Source of the DNA: JANQMX01 sp965247175
GTDB taxonomy: Bacteria; Pseudomonadota; Alphaproteobacteria; Kiloniellales; DSM-21159
NCBI GenBank assembly: GCA_965247175.1
Contig: OZ252006.1
Coordinates: forward strand, 558,001-622,000
Reading direction: 5' to 3'
DNA: 64,000 nt
This document shows positions 56,635 through 64,000 of the stretch, one piece after another. The position numbers and the translations under genes are program-made. The notes beneath the pieces were generated by a model. The model did not search any database, was not told the DNA's origin, and saw only the letters and a program-made list of their open reading frames with translations. Position 1 is the first letter of the stretch. Every line of letters begins with the position of its first letter.

Positions 56635-58527
56635 TTAGCCGTCGATCTCGCGTCGCGGGCTGCGTGCGAACAGCAGGTAGATGAGCCAGATGACGAACGC
56701 GACAACCACGATGTTGACGATCGACACGGCCGCATCCGCCACGAGAGGCCTGGGCTCTTCCTCAAGTCTCGGCCGCAAGGCGGGGGCCAGCGGCACGACA
56801 GGGTCCACCACCTCGTTGCTGCCGAGCGCCGCGTTGAGCTTCATCACCGTGTCAGCCGGAATGGGCTGGGTAGCCGCCGTTCCAGTGGTGCCGGGGCCTT
56901 GGGCACCAAAGGCCTCGCGTGTGCTCGGTGGTCCGGCCAGCACAATCTGCGTGCTGAGCGTCTCGACGGCGTCGGGCTGTCCGGGATAGGTGTCCGCCGG
57001 AATCTTGGCCGGCCGGAGGAAGGAGAAGCGCAGGGGCGCGGTCCCTTCGTTCCAGCCATCGATCGGAAGCAGGCTATAGCGACCGCTTTCGGTCAGCTCC
57101 TGAACCGTGGTGTCGCCGACAGGGGCAAGAACCAGCACGCCATCGACGAGGCCTTTGGTCATGGCTTCGAACTGCGCCTTGATGTCGCCGGAGCCGCCGG
57201 CAATGACCTCGACCCCATCAATGTCCAGGGCTTGCATGATCATGCGCGCGACTCGGTCGGAGGCGCCGCCTTCCTGACCGACGCCGAGACGCTTGACCTC
57301 AGCCAGGGACTGCGGCCCGGTCGGCCGGCTCACCAGGTGGGCGAGGCGATAACCGACGACGCCCAGGGCTTCCGCATCGCTGACAAGATTGGCCCGGTCT
57401 TCTTCCAGATCGTAGAACGCCTCGGTGCCGACCACGGCCAGGCGGGCATTGCCGGAAGAGACGGCGTCGAGCGGGTTGGGGGCGTTGACGATCTCAATGT
57501 CTCGCTTGGGGAAGGCTGCTCGCGCGGCGCGTACCGCGCGACCCGCAGGCCCGGACAGTGAGTCGAGGTCGCCGAGCGCGACGTTCAGTGTATCGACGGC
57601 AGCGCCGGAGGCGGTCGCCTCCAGCAATCCGGCCTCGATCAGGTAGTCGAGCGCCACCGCCGATGGCGAGCGGCCGTTGAGCTCAACGTCGGTATTGAGC
57701 GCCCGCATGGTTTCCGCCGAGATCTTCCCGTCGAGACGGTCGAGGGCATCTCTTAGCGGCGGGAAGGTCTCCAACGACTGGGTGCGCACCAGGGGGGCGG
57801 CTTCGTAGACCGGGAAGAAGCTGAGATCGTCCTCCAGCACCAGCAGCCCGTACTCTTCGATCTGCGGGTCGGTGCGGAAAAGCTCGGCCACGTCGACCTG
57901 GTCGTCGAGCAGGGAGCGGATGATCTCGCGCTTGCCGCCGTCCGCCAGCTCAAATGCCAAGGACTCGCCTTGGGTCAGGCCATAGCGACGCACCATCGCC
58001 CCCAGACCGTCCAGCGGCCGCTGGGTGAAGGTAACGTCGGTGGCGAAGCGCACCGAGCCCAGGCGTTCGAGGTCGCTGATGGTTTCGATGCCGAGGGCCT
58101 GGGCCCGCTCCGGGCGCATGACGATGACGTAGTCGTTGGAGAAGCCGAAGCGGTCGAGCCATTCGACTCCCAGGTCGCGATAGAGAGTGCGGACCCGGTT
58201 GAGCGCTTCGTCGCCGTCGGAGAGTGGCGCCTGGCCGAGCAGGACCAAGCCAGTGCCGTTGTACTCCGGATAGGCGTCGAGCTTGTCTTGCCTGAGCGCT
58301 TCGAAGACCACTGCCGGCGTTCCGTAGGGGATCGAGCGATGGACGACGATGCCTTCCTGCTCGGCCAGCGCCGCCATCATCTCGGCCAAGATCATGCTTT
58401 CGGTGAAGTCCTTGGAGCCGACATGGAGGATTTGCTGCTCTTCCTTGCAGGCGGCGAGGCCGAGCACAGCAGCAAGCGCGAGCGCGATGACGGTTATGCC
58501 TTTGCGGCGGCGGGTTTGCATGCTCAT
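56635..58527 (-). CDS. Double-domain betaine/choline-type substrate-binding lipoprotein with C-terminal membrane helix
   Basis: 630 residues. The signal peptide has the lipobox LGLAAC (Cys at about residue 26). An OpuAC/ProX-type glycine betaine-binding domain follows (HVGSKDFTESMILAEMMAALAEQEGIVVHRSIPYGTPAVVFEALRQDKLDAYPEYNGTG and SFFPVYEAAPLVR). A second binding-protein-like domain (about 300-560) of the NMT1/TAXI kind has RAAFPKRDIEIVNAPNPLDAVSSGNARLAVVGTEAFYD and VGQEGGASDRVARMIMQALDIDGVEVIAGGSGDIKAQFEAM. A C-terminal membrane helix (VSIVNIVVVAFVIWLIYLLFA) ends in a short basic tail. No ABC permease or ATPase and no TRAP membrane gene is adjacent; the neighbour 17 bases upstream is a BCCT carrier. 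The ATG at 58527 is chosen after a GGGGGG run. Confidence 0.8.
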   Translation of the reverse strand: MSMQTRRRKGITVIALALAAVLGLAACKEEQQILHVGSKDFTESMILAEMMAALAEQEGIVVHRSIPYGTPAVVFEALRQDKLDAYPEYNGTGLVLLGQAPLSDGDEALNRVRTLYRDLGVEWLDRFGFSNDYVIVMRPERAQALGIETISDLERLGSVRFATDVTFTQRPLDGLGAMVRRYGLTQGESLAFELADGGKREIIRSLLDDQVDVAELFRTDPQIEEYGLLVLEDDLSFFPVYEAAPLVRTQSLETFPPLRDALDRLDGKISAETMRALNTDVELNGRSPSAVALDYLIEAGLLEATASGAAVDTLNVALGDLDSLSGPAGRAVRAARAAFPKRDIEIVNAPNPLDAVSSGNARLAVVGTEAFYDLEEDRANLVSDAEALGVVGYRLAHLVSRPTGPQSLAEVKRLGVGQEGGASDRVARMIMQALDIDGVEVIAGGSGDIKAQFEAMTKGLVDGVLVLAPVGDTTVQELTESGRYSLLPIDGWNEGTAPLRFSFLRPAKIPADTYPGQPDAVETLSTQIVLAGPPSTREAFGAQGPGTTGTAATQPIPADTVMKLNAALGSNEVVDPVVPLAPALRPRLEEEPRPLVADAAVSIVNIVVVAFVIWLIYLLFARSPRREIDG

Positions 58528-58544
58528 GGCGTTTCGTCCCCCCG

Positions 58545-60113
58545 TCATTCGCCGGCCGCTATTTCGGACTGATGGCGCGTGATGTCCTGCGCCATCTTCC
58601 TCTTGCGCTTCTCCGGGCTTTCGTCGACCGCCAGCGCTCGGAAGAAGCCGACGAGCTGTATCAGCACGATGAAGGTGAAGGGTATGGCGCCGGTGATCGC
58701 CATGGCCTTGGCGACGCTGACACTACCGGACACCAACACGCCGAACGTGATGGCGGACATGATGATGCCCCACATCAGCTTGGTCTTGACGTCCGGGTTC
58801 AGGTTGCCGTTGGTGGTCATCATGCTCACCACGAAGGTGCCTGAATCGGCGCTGGTCACCAGGAAGATGAAGATCAGCAGCGCCGCCAGGATGTTGAGGA
58901 TGGTCGTGCCCGGCAGATAGCCGAGGAAGGTGAAGAGCGCCTTGGTCACGTCCTCGAAGACCACCTCGGCCAGGCCGCCGCCGCCGAACATCTCGATGTA
59001 GATGCCGGCACCGCCGAACACGGAGAACCAGAACATGGAGAAGACCGTGGGCACGACGATGACGCCGACGCAGAACTCGCGAATCGTACGGCCGCGGCTG
59101 ATGCGGGCGATGAAGATGCCGACGAAGGGCCCCCAGGCGATCCACCAGATGAGGTAGGTGAGCGTCCAGCCGTGGGTCCAGCTTCGCAGGTCGTCGTCAT
59201 ATGAGAAGATGCGGAAGGAGAGGAAGACCAACTGGCTGAAATAGTCGCCGAAGCTATTGACGAAAGACCCGAAGATGAAAGTGGTCGGCCCGGCGAAGAG
59301 CACGATCAGCATGATCACGATGGCGATGACCATGTTGATGTTGGAGAGAATCTTGATGCCCTTGTCGACGCCGGTGCAGGCCGACAGCAGGAAAGCGACG
59401 GTCATGGCAGCGAGGATGGCGACCGCGACGGTGAGAGAGTTGGGGTCGGTGCCGAAGACCTCGGCCAGGCCCGAGCGCACCAGCAGAGTGCCCATGCCGA
59501 GTGAGCCGGCCAGGCCAAAGACCACAGCCATGACCGCGACCACGTCTGCGATCACCGAGATGACGTTGGTCGCGCGGCGTCCCAGCAGCAGTGTGAGCGA
59601 GTGCTTGATGGGCGTCGACACCATGGAGGGCTCGCCCTTGCGGAACACGAAGTAGGCGATGACCAGGGCGCAGACGCCGTAGATCGACCAGGCGTGGAAG
59701 CCCCAATGGAGGTTTGTGATGGCGAAAGCGGCCCGCGCCGCTTCGGCCGTCTCGCCCGTGAGTCCCGGCGGCGAATAGAAGTGGTACATGGGCTCGGCCA
59801 CGCCCCAGAACAGCAGGCCGGAGCCCATGCCGCCGGCAAAGAGCATGGCTATCCAAGAACCGGTCGAGAACTCGGGCCTGTCGTCGTCGGCGCCCAGCCT
59901 GACGCTGCCGTAGGGCCCGATCGCCAGATAGAGGCTGAGCAGCAGAAACATGGTGCAGGCCAGCATGAAGAACCAATCGAGGTAGGCGAGCGCACCGCTG
60001 GTCAAGGAGACCGCAGCGGCAGTCAGGCCGTCTGGATCCACGATGGCCCAGATGCCGACAGCCGCGCTCAGGCCCATGGAAATGATCAGTACGGGATTCT
60101 TCGTTGAGAACAT
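58545..60113 (-). CDS. BCCT-family betaine/carnitine/choline transporter
   Basis: 522 residues with 12 membrane helices. Family landmarks are FAGGMGSGLLFWGVAEPMYHF (about 93-113), WGFHAWSIYGVCALVIAYFVFRKGEP, and the Trp-rich helix 8 segment WTHGWTLTYLIWWIAWGPFVGIFIARISRGRTIREF. The glycine-rich stretch of helix 3 reads GMGSG, the form linked with ion-coupled uptake in this family. The C-terminus is short and basic (SPEKRKRKMAQDITRHQSE), possibly osmosensory. It imports a quaternary ammonium compound, plausibly carnitine or betaine for the operon at 40-48 kb. It is the first gene of a BCCT, binding protein and Usp transcript. Confidence 0.93.
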   Translation of the reverse strand: MFSTKNPVLIISMGLSAAVGIWAIVDPDGLTAAAVSLTSGALAYLDWFFMLACTMFLLLSLYLAIGPYGSVRLGADDDRPEFSTGSWIAMLFAGGMGSGLLFWGVAEPMYHFYSPPGLTGETAEAARAAFAITNLHWGFHAWSIYGVCALVIAYFVFRKGEPSMVSTPIKHSLTLLLGRRATNVISVIADVVAVMAVVFGLAGSLGMGTLLVRSGLAEVFGTDPNSLTVAVAILAAMTVAFLLSACTGVDKGIKILSNINMVIAIVIMLIVLFAGPTTFIFGSFVNSFGDYFSQLVFLSFRIFSYDDDLRSWTHGWTLTYLIWWIAWGPFVGIFIARISRGRTIREFCVGVIVVPTVFSMFWFSVFGGAGIYIEMFGGGGLAEVVFEDVTKALFTFLGYLPGTTILNILAALLIFIFLVTSADSGTFVVSMMTTNGNLNPDVKTKLMWGIIMSAITFGVLVSGSVSVAKAMAITGAIPFTFIVLIQLVGFFRALAVDESPEKRKRKMAQDITRHQSEIAAGE

Positions 60114-60329
60114 GGATGGCCGCCCCGTTGTGTTTCCTCTGTCGCGGTCGTATTTTGCGCCGCGATTGGTCTAGGGAACGGACCGTATCACGGCCCTTGC
60201 AGCCTGTCACCAGACGACCACGATTGTCCTGCAGGAGACTCCGGGGTGCGATGGTAGAACGGGGAAAGACCGCACGTTTTTAGGGTGTGATAACGAATTC
60301 TTACCAAACGCTAACTAGGTTTGGCGCCC

Positions 60330-60542
60330 ATGAACGAACCGGCGGAAGTCATCTTCGAGTTCTATCGCGCAGGGGCCTACGTGAAGGTCTCGGCGATCGA
60401 TACCAATACGATGATCGAGGTCGCCATCGTCGGCGATCCGGTGGCCGGCGAAGAAGCTCTTAAGCGTGTCGCGCTCAACAAGCTGCGCTATCGGCTAAGC
60501 CGCCTGTTGGAATCGCAGGACGCGAAGGGCTTGGTCGCCTGA
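60330..60542 (+). CDS. Small conserved DUF6898-type protein
   Basis: 70 residues: EVIFEFYRAGAYVKVSAIDTNTMIEVAIVGDPVAGEEALKRVALNKLRYRL. It matches, from memory, the DUF6898 proteins of alphaproteobacteria that carry the EF-GxYVKVSAID-T-EV block. The function is unknown. The ATG at 60330 starts MNEPAEV; the TTG at 60321 is an alternative. It precedes rpiB by 117 bases on the same strand, with an inverted repeat between them, so it may have its own transcript. Confidence 0.8.
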   Translation: MNEPAEVIFEFYRAGAYVKVSAIDTNTMIEVAIVGDPVAGEEALKRVALNKLRYRLSRLLESQDAKGLVA

Positions 60543-60610
60543 CAGGCCTGCTCCGCCGATCTCTGTCTCCCGAGACCCGCAAGATAAGCGTTTCCACTTG
60601 CTTGCAATGC

Positions 60611-60637
60611 GATATCTTGTAGTGTCCACAAGATATC
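60611..60637. promoter_or_regulatory. Perfect 10-base inverted repeat upstream of rpiB
   Basis: GATATCTTGT-agtgtcc-ACAAGATATC ends 22 bases before the rpiB ATG and lies at the head of the rpiB-glyA-nrdR-ribD run. There is no T-run, so it is unlikely to be a terminator. It is a candidate operator; the regulator is unknown. Confidence 0.55.
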
Positions 60638-60659
60638 GCGGGTGGGGCGAAACGGAAAC

Positions 60660-61121
60660 ATGCCGGGTTCGGATGACATCGTGGCTGTGGCGTGCGACCA
60701 CGGCGGCTTCGCTTTGAAGCCGGCGGTGCTCGAGGTTTTGCAGGAGGCTGGCCTTGAGGTCCTGGACCTGGGCACGGACAGCGAAGACAGCGTCGACTAT
60801 CCCGATTTCGCACAGACGCTCGCCGAAGCCATGATCAGTGGCCGCGCGGCCCGCGGCGTCGTTCTTTGCGGCACCGGGATCGGTGTTTCGATTGCCGCCA
60901 ACCGCTATCCCGAAGTGCGGGCGGCCGTCTGCCACGACGAGACCACAGCCCGGTTGGCGCGAGAGCACAACGACGCGAACGTCCTGGCGCTCGGTGCCCG
61001 GATTACGGGCCCCGAAGTGGCGAAGGACTGCCTACGGACTTTCTTGCAGACATCCTTCGCAGGCGGCGGGCGCCACGAGCGGCGCGTCGGCAAGCTGGGC
61101 AGCTTGCCCGGTTCCGCCTGA
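60660..61121 (+). CDS. rpiB: Ribose 5-phosphate isomerase B
   Basis: 153 residues of the RpiB/LacA/LacB family. It has VAVACDHGGFALK (about 8-20), DLGTDSEDSVDYPDFA, the catalytic Cys in GVVLCGTGIGVSIAANRYPEVRAAVCHDETTARLAREHNDANVLALGAR, and a C-terminal extension (GGGRHERRVGKLGSLPGSA). It interconverts ribose-5-phosphate and ribulose-5-phosphate in the cytoplasm. It lies 46 bases before glyA, an arrangement common in alphaproteobacteria. Confidence 0.95.
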   Translation: MPGSDDIVAVACDHGGFALKPAVLEVLQEAGLEVLDLGTDSEDSVDYPDFAQTLAEAMISGRAARGVVLCGTGIGVSIAANRYPEVRAAVCHDETTARLAREHNDANVLALGARITGPEVAKDCLRTFLQTSFAGGGRHERRVGKLGSLPGSA

Positions 61122-61167
61122 GCGCTGCACAGAGAGCCGAGAGAGAACCAGAGGAGCAGGGATAGCC

Positions 61168-62487
61168 ATGTCCATGGGAGAAGCGGCTGCCGGCAAGACC
61201 GGTGCGAGCAGCGGGTTCTTTATCGACCACCTGCGTGACAGCGATCCCGATCTTGCCGCGGCCATCGACGAAGAACTCGTCCGCCAGCAGGATCAGATCG
61301 AGCTGATCGCCTCGGAGAACATCGTCTCCCTCGCGGTGTTGGAAGCCCAGGGCTCGGTGCTGACCAACAAGTACGCGGAAGGCTATCCGGGGCGCCGCTA
61401 CTATGGTGGTTGCGAGTATGTCGATGTGGTCGAGCAGCTCGCGATCGAGCGTGCGAAGCGGCTGTTCGACTGCGCCTTCGCTAATGTCCAGCCCCATTCG
61501 GGCGCCCAGGCGAACCAGTGCGTCATGCTGGCCTTGCTCCAGCCCGGCGACACCATCATGGGCCTGTCCCTCAGCGCCGGCGGCCATCTCACCCACGGTG
61601 CCGCGCCCAACCTGTCGGGCAAGTGGTTCAATGCGGTGCAGTACGGCGTCCGGCCTGAAGACGGCTTGATCGACTTCGACGAAGTGGAAGCGCTGGCCCG
61701 CGAGCATAAGCCGAAGCTCATCTTTGCCGGCGGCTCGGCCTATCCAAGGCATATCGACTTTGCCCGCTTTCGGCGGATCGCTGACGAGGTCGGCGCCTAC
61801 TTCCAGGTCGATATGGCCCATTTCGCTGGCTTGGTTGCCGCTGGCGTCCACCCGAGCCCGCTGCCTCATGCCCATGTGGTGACCACCACCACGCATAAGA
61901 CCTTGCGCGGTGGGCGCGGCGGCATGGTGCTGTCGAACGACGAGGCGCTGGGCAAGAAGATCAACTCGGCCGCCTTCCCGGGTTTGCAGGGCGGCCCCCT
62001 CATGCATGCGATCGCCGGCAAGGCGGCGGCCTTCGGCGAGGCCTTGAAGCCGGATTTCAAGGTTTACTGCCAAGGCATTGTGGACAATGCGAAAGCACTG
62101 GCTGAATCCATGCTCAAGGGCGGTTTCGATCTGGTGACCGGTGGCACCGATACGCATCTCATGCTGGTCGATCTGAGGCCGAAAGGTCTGACCGGCAACA
62201 TCGCTGAGGAGAGCCTCGACCGGGCGGGCATCACCTGCAACAAGAACGGCGTGCCCTTCGACCCGGAGAAGCCGACCGTGACCTCCGGCATTCGTCTCGG
62301 CACGCCGGCCGGCACCACCCGCGGTTTCGGCCCGGCGGAGTTCTCGAAGGTCGGCGAGATGATCGTCGAGGTGCTGGACGGCCTGGCGGCTTCGCGCGAG
62401 GACAACGGTGCCGTCGAGCGGAAAGTGCGCGAGGATGTGCGGGCGCTCTGCCGCCGCTTCCCCATCTACCCCAATCTTGCGGGCTGA
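61168..62487 (+). CDS. glyA: Serine hydroxymethyltransferase
   Basis: 439 residues. Signatures are QDQIELIASENIVSLAVLEAQGSVLTNKYAEGYPGRRYYGGCEYVDVVE (about 41-89), SGAQANQCVMLALLQPGD, MAHFAGLVAAGVHPSP, and the PLP lysine at residue 244 in TTTTHKTLRGGRGG. It converts serine and tetrahydrofolate to glycine and methylene-tetrahydrofolate. GAGGAGCAGGG precedes the ATG at 61168. The nrdR start is 2 bases after its stop. Betaine and carnitine breakdown end in glycine or serine, so this enzyme also closes that route metabolically. Confidence 0.97.
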   Translation: MSMGEAAAGKTGASSGFFIDHLRDSDPDLAAAIDEELVRQQDQIELIASENIVSLAVLEAQGSVLTNKYAEGYPGRRYYGGCEYVDVVEQLAIERAKRLFDCAFANVQPHSGAQANQCVMLALLQPGDTIMGLSLSAGGHLTHGAAPNLSGKWFNAVQYGVRPEDGLIDFDEVEALAREHKPKLIFAGGSAYPRHIDFARFRRIADEVGAYFQVDMAHFAGLVAAGVHPSPLPHAHVVTTTTHKTLRGGRGGMVLSNDEALGKKINSAAFPGLQGGPLMHAIAGKAAAFGEALKPDFKVYCQGIVDNAKALAESMLKGGFDLVTGGTDTHLMLVDLRPKGLTGNIAEESLDRAGITCNKNGVPFDPEKPTVTSGIRLGTPAGTTRGFGPAEFSKVGEMIVEVLDGLAASREDNGAVERKVREDVRALCRRFPIYPNLAG

Positions 62488-62489
62488 CC

Positions 62490-62948
62490 ATGCGCTGCCC
62501 CTTTTGCGGTCACGAAGACACCCAGGTTAAGGACTCCCGGCCGACCGAGGACAATTCGGCGATTCGGCGACGGCGTCAGTGCCCCAATTGCGGCGCGCGC
62601 TTCACCACCTTCGAGCGGGTCCAGCTTCGCGAGCTGACGGTGATCAAGAGCACCGGCCAGCGCGAGCCTTTCGACCGCGACAAGGTACGTCGCTCCATGA
62701 TGCTGGCGCTGCAGAAGCGGCCGGTCGACGTCGATCGGGTCGAGCGCATCGTCAATGGCATGGTGCGCCGCTTGGAAAGCTCGGGGGAGACCGACATTCC
62801 GAGCAAGCTGGTTGGCGAGATGGTGATGGATGCCTTGCGCACCCTGGATCAGGTCGCCTATGTACGCTTCGCCTCGGTTTACCGGGACTTCCGCGAAGCG
62901 GCGGATTTCAACCGCATCGTCGGCGAGCTCGGCAAGGAAGCGATGTAG
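62490..62948 (+). CDS. nrdR: Transcriptional repressor NrdR
   Basis: 152 residues. A zinc ribbon has Cys at 3, 6, 31 and 34 (MRCPFCGH and RQCPNCGARFTTFERV). The ATP-cone domain (about 46-136) has VIKSTGQREPFDRDKVRRSMMLALQKRPV and ASVYRDFREAADF. NrdR senses ATP/dATP and represses ribonucleotide reductase genes. No nrd gene is in the window. It is immediately downstream of glyA and 82 bases before ribD, an order conserved in alphaproteobacteria. Confidence 0.97.
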   Translation: MRCPFCGHEDTQVKDSRPTEDNSAIRRRRQCPNCGARFTTFERVQLRELTVIKSTGQREPFDRDKVRRSMMLALQKRPVDVDRVERIVNGMVRRLESSGETDIPSKLVGEMVMDALRTLDQVAYVRFASVYRDFREAADFNRIVGELGKEAM

Positions 62949-63030
62949 CCGACGGTCCGAGGCACCGTTGGCAAAATAGCCGGCCGGGATATCATCCTGG
63001 CGAGCAGATTGGGTTCCAACCGAGGCTGAA

Positions 63031-64000
63031 ATGTCGCAGGACGCCGTCGATCGCGCCTTCATGGAGGCGGCGCTGTCGCTCGCCAGGCGGGTGCTTGGCC
63101 GCGTCGCGCCGAACCCGGCGGTGGGCTGCGTCATCGTCGCCGAGGGGCAAATCATAGGGCGGGGCTGGACCCAGCCCGGTGGACGTCCGCACGCCGAAAC
63201 CGAGGCCCTACGGCGTGCTGGGGCCGCGGCGCGCGGCGCCACCGCCTATGTCACATTGGAGCCCTGCGCCCATCACGGCCGTACGCCACCCTGCACCGAC
63301 GCGATGATTGCCGCAGGTGTTGCCCGGGTCGTGGTGTCGCACATCGACCCCGACCCCCGGGTTAACGGTTTTGGCCTGGAGAAGCTGCGCGCCGCCGGCA
63401 TTGCGGTCGAGCTTGGGCTCTGCGAGGCAGAGGCGCGCGAGGTGAACGAGGGCTTTCTGCTGGCCAAGACGGCTGGCAGGCCGATGGTCACCTTGAAGCT
63501 TGCGAGCAGTCTGGATGGCGAGATTGCGACCGGCGCGGGCGAGAGCAAATGGATCACCGGAGAGCTGGCGCGGCGTCGCGCCCACCTTATCCGTAGCCAG
63601 CATGACGCGGTACTGGTCGGAAGCGGGACCGCCTTGGCGGACGATCCACGCCTGGATGTTCGCTTGCCGGGCATGGAGGTGCTGGCGCCGCTGCGGGTTG
63701 TCCTGGATGGGCGCCAGCGTGTCAGGGAAACGCTCGACCTTGTGCGCCGGGCGGGCGAGCAGCGCACGCTCGTCCTGACGAGCGAAGGAACGGCGCACCC
63801 GCTGGCCGAACGACCCGGCTTGGAGATCTGCGGCGTGGCAGAGACGGATGAGGGGCTCGATCCGGGGGCTGTTCTGGCGGCGTTGGCTCGACGCGGCGTC
63901 ACGCGGGTCATGATCGAGGGCGGCGCCGAGGTGGCCGCGGCCTTTCTCAAGGCCGATCTGGTCGATCGCATCTGCTGGTTTCGGGCGCCAAAGGTCATCG
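63031..64000 (+). CDS. ribD: Riboflavin biosynthesis deaminase/reductase RibD (cut by window edge)
   Basis: At least 323 residues, open at the right edge. The N-terminal deaminase has a zinc site of His54 and Glu56 in PHAETEAL and two Cys in LEPCAHHGRTPPCTDAM. The C-terminal reductase begins near residue 150 (RPMVTLKLASSLDGEIATGAGESKWITGE) and continues with HDAVLVGSGTALADDPRLDVR and VMIEGGAEVAAAFLKADLVD. It carries out two steps of riboflavin synthesis, deamination of the pyrimidine and reduction of the ribosyl group. The ATG at 63031 preserves the family N-terminus. Only the final part of the reductase domain is missing. Confidence 0.95.
   Translation, partial: MSQDAVDRAFMEAALSLARRVLGRVAPNPAVGCVIVAEGQIIGRGWTQPGGRPHAETEALRRAGAAARGATAYVTLEPCAHHGRTPPCTDAMIAAGVARVVVSHIDPDPRVNGFGLEKLRAAGIAVELGLCEAEAREVNEGFLLAKTAGRPMVTLKLASSLDGEIATGAGESKWITGELARRRAHLIRSQHDAVLVGSGTALADDPRLDVRLPGMEVLAPLRVVLDGRQRVRETLDLVRRAGEQRTLVLTSEGTAHPLAERPGLEICGVAETDEGLDPGAVLAALARRGVTRVMIEGGAEVAAAFLKADLVDRICWFRAPKVI

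Overview
Organism and overall character. The window is GC-rich (AT-rich only in a few control regions) and densely coded. It looks like a free-living, probably marine or halotolerant alphaproteobacterium of the Rhodospirillales/Kiloniellales kind. Three things point there: the glyA-nrdR-ribD order, a carnitine/betaine gene set with a BCCT osmolyte carrier, and a complete-looking exosortase A (XrtA)/PEP-CTERM environment of the type known from proteobacterial biofilm formers. No tRNA, rRNA, CRISPR array, transposase or prophage gene was found.

1-29.8 kb, the PEP-CTERM/exopolysaccharide region. At the left edge are the XrtA-associated polysaccharide deacetylase (cut by the window) and the XrtA-associated ATPase. 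A giant RTX/Kelch/beta-helix protein follows. Next comes a four-gene operon: exosortase-associated N-acyltransferase, acyl-AMP ligase, reductase of the thioester-reductase kind, and VAO-type FAD oxidase. Then come one PEP-CTERM substrate, the TPR lipoprotein PrsT, an unrecognised membrane protein, a sugar amidotransferase and the two-component system PrsK/PrsR. A 53-residue membrane protein and the tyrosine autokinase/chain-length/export operon follow, then a second exosortase-associated acyltransferase. The exosortase itself is not in the window. Promoters of the sigma-54 (-24/-12) type lie upstream of the acyltransferase operon, the PEP-CTERM gene and the amidotransferase-prsK-prsR operon. 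The first two also carry a pair of dyad elements (best form TGTAAAG-N4-CTTTACA) with identical 42-bp spacing, which makes a candidate PrsR regulon.

29.9-40.3 kb, envelope export and sugar precursors. An RND protein, a LolA-like lipoprotein-sorting protein and an outer-membrane protein form a probable lipid-export operon. ManC, a DadA-like oxidase, WecB and WecC supply GDP-mannose and UDP-ManNAcA for polysaccharide.

40.4-48.9 kb, carnitine catabolism. A tight seven-gene minus-strand operon carries a TPP enzyme, dehydrocarnitine cleavage enzyme, carnitine 3-dehydrogenase fused to a thioesterase, an SDR, an acyl-CoA dehydrogenase and two CaiD-like hydratases. A divergent aquaporin gene sits beside it.

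48.9-54.8 kb, a TpsB-type outer-membrane translocator, a FecR-domain protein with eight 10-residue repeats, and a CHASE2 histidine kinase, with no TpsA substrate nearby.

54.8-60.1 kb, glutaryl-CoA dehydrogenase, a universal stress protein, an unusual double-domain betaine-binding lipoprotein and a BCCT transporter. 60.3-64 kb, housekeeping: DUF6898, rpiB, glyA, nrdR and ribD (cut by the window).

All family assignments are from reading the translated sequence; no database search was run.
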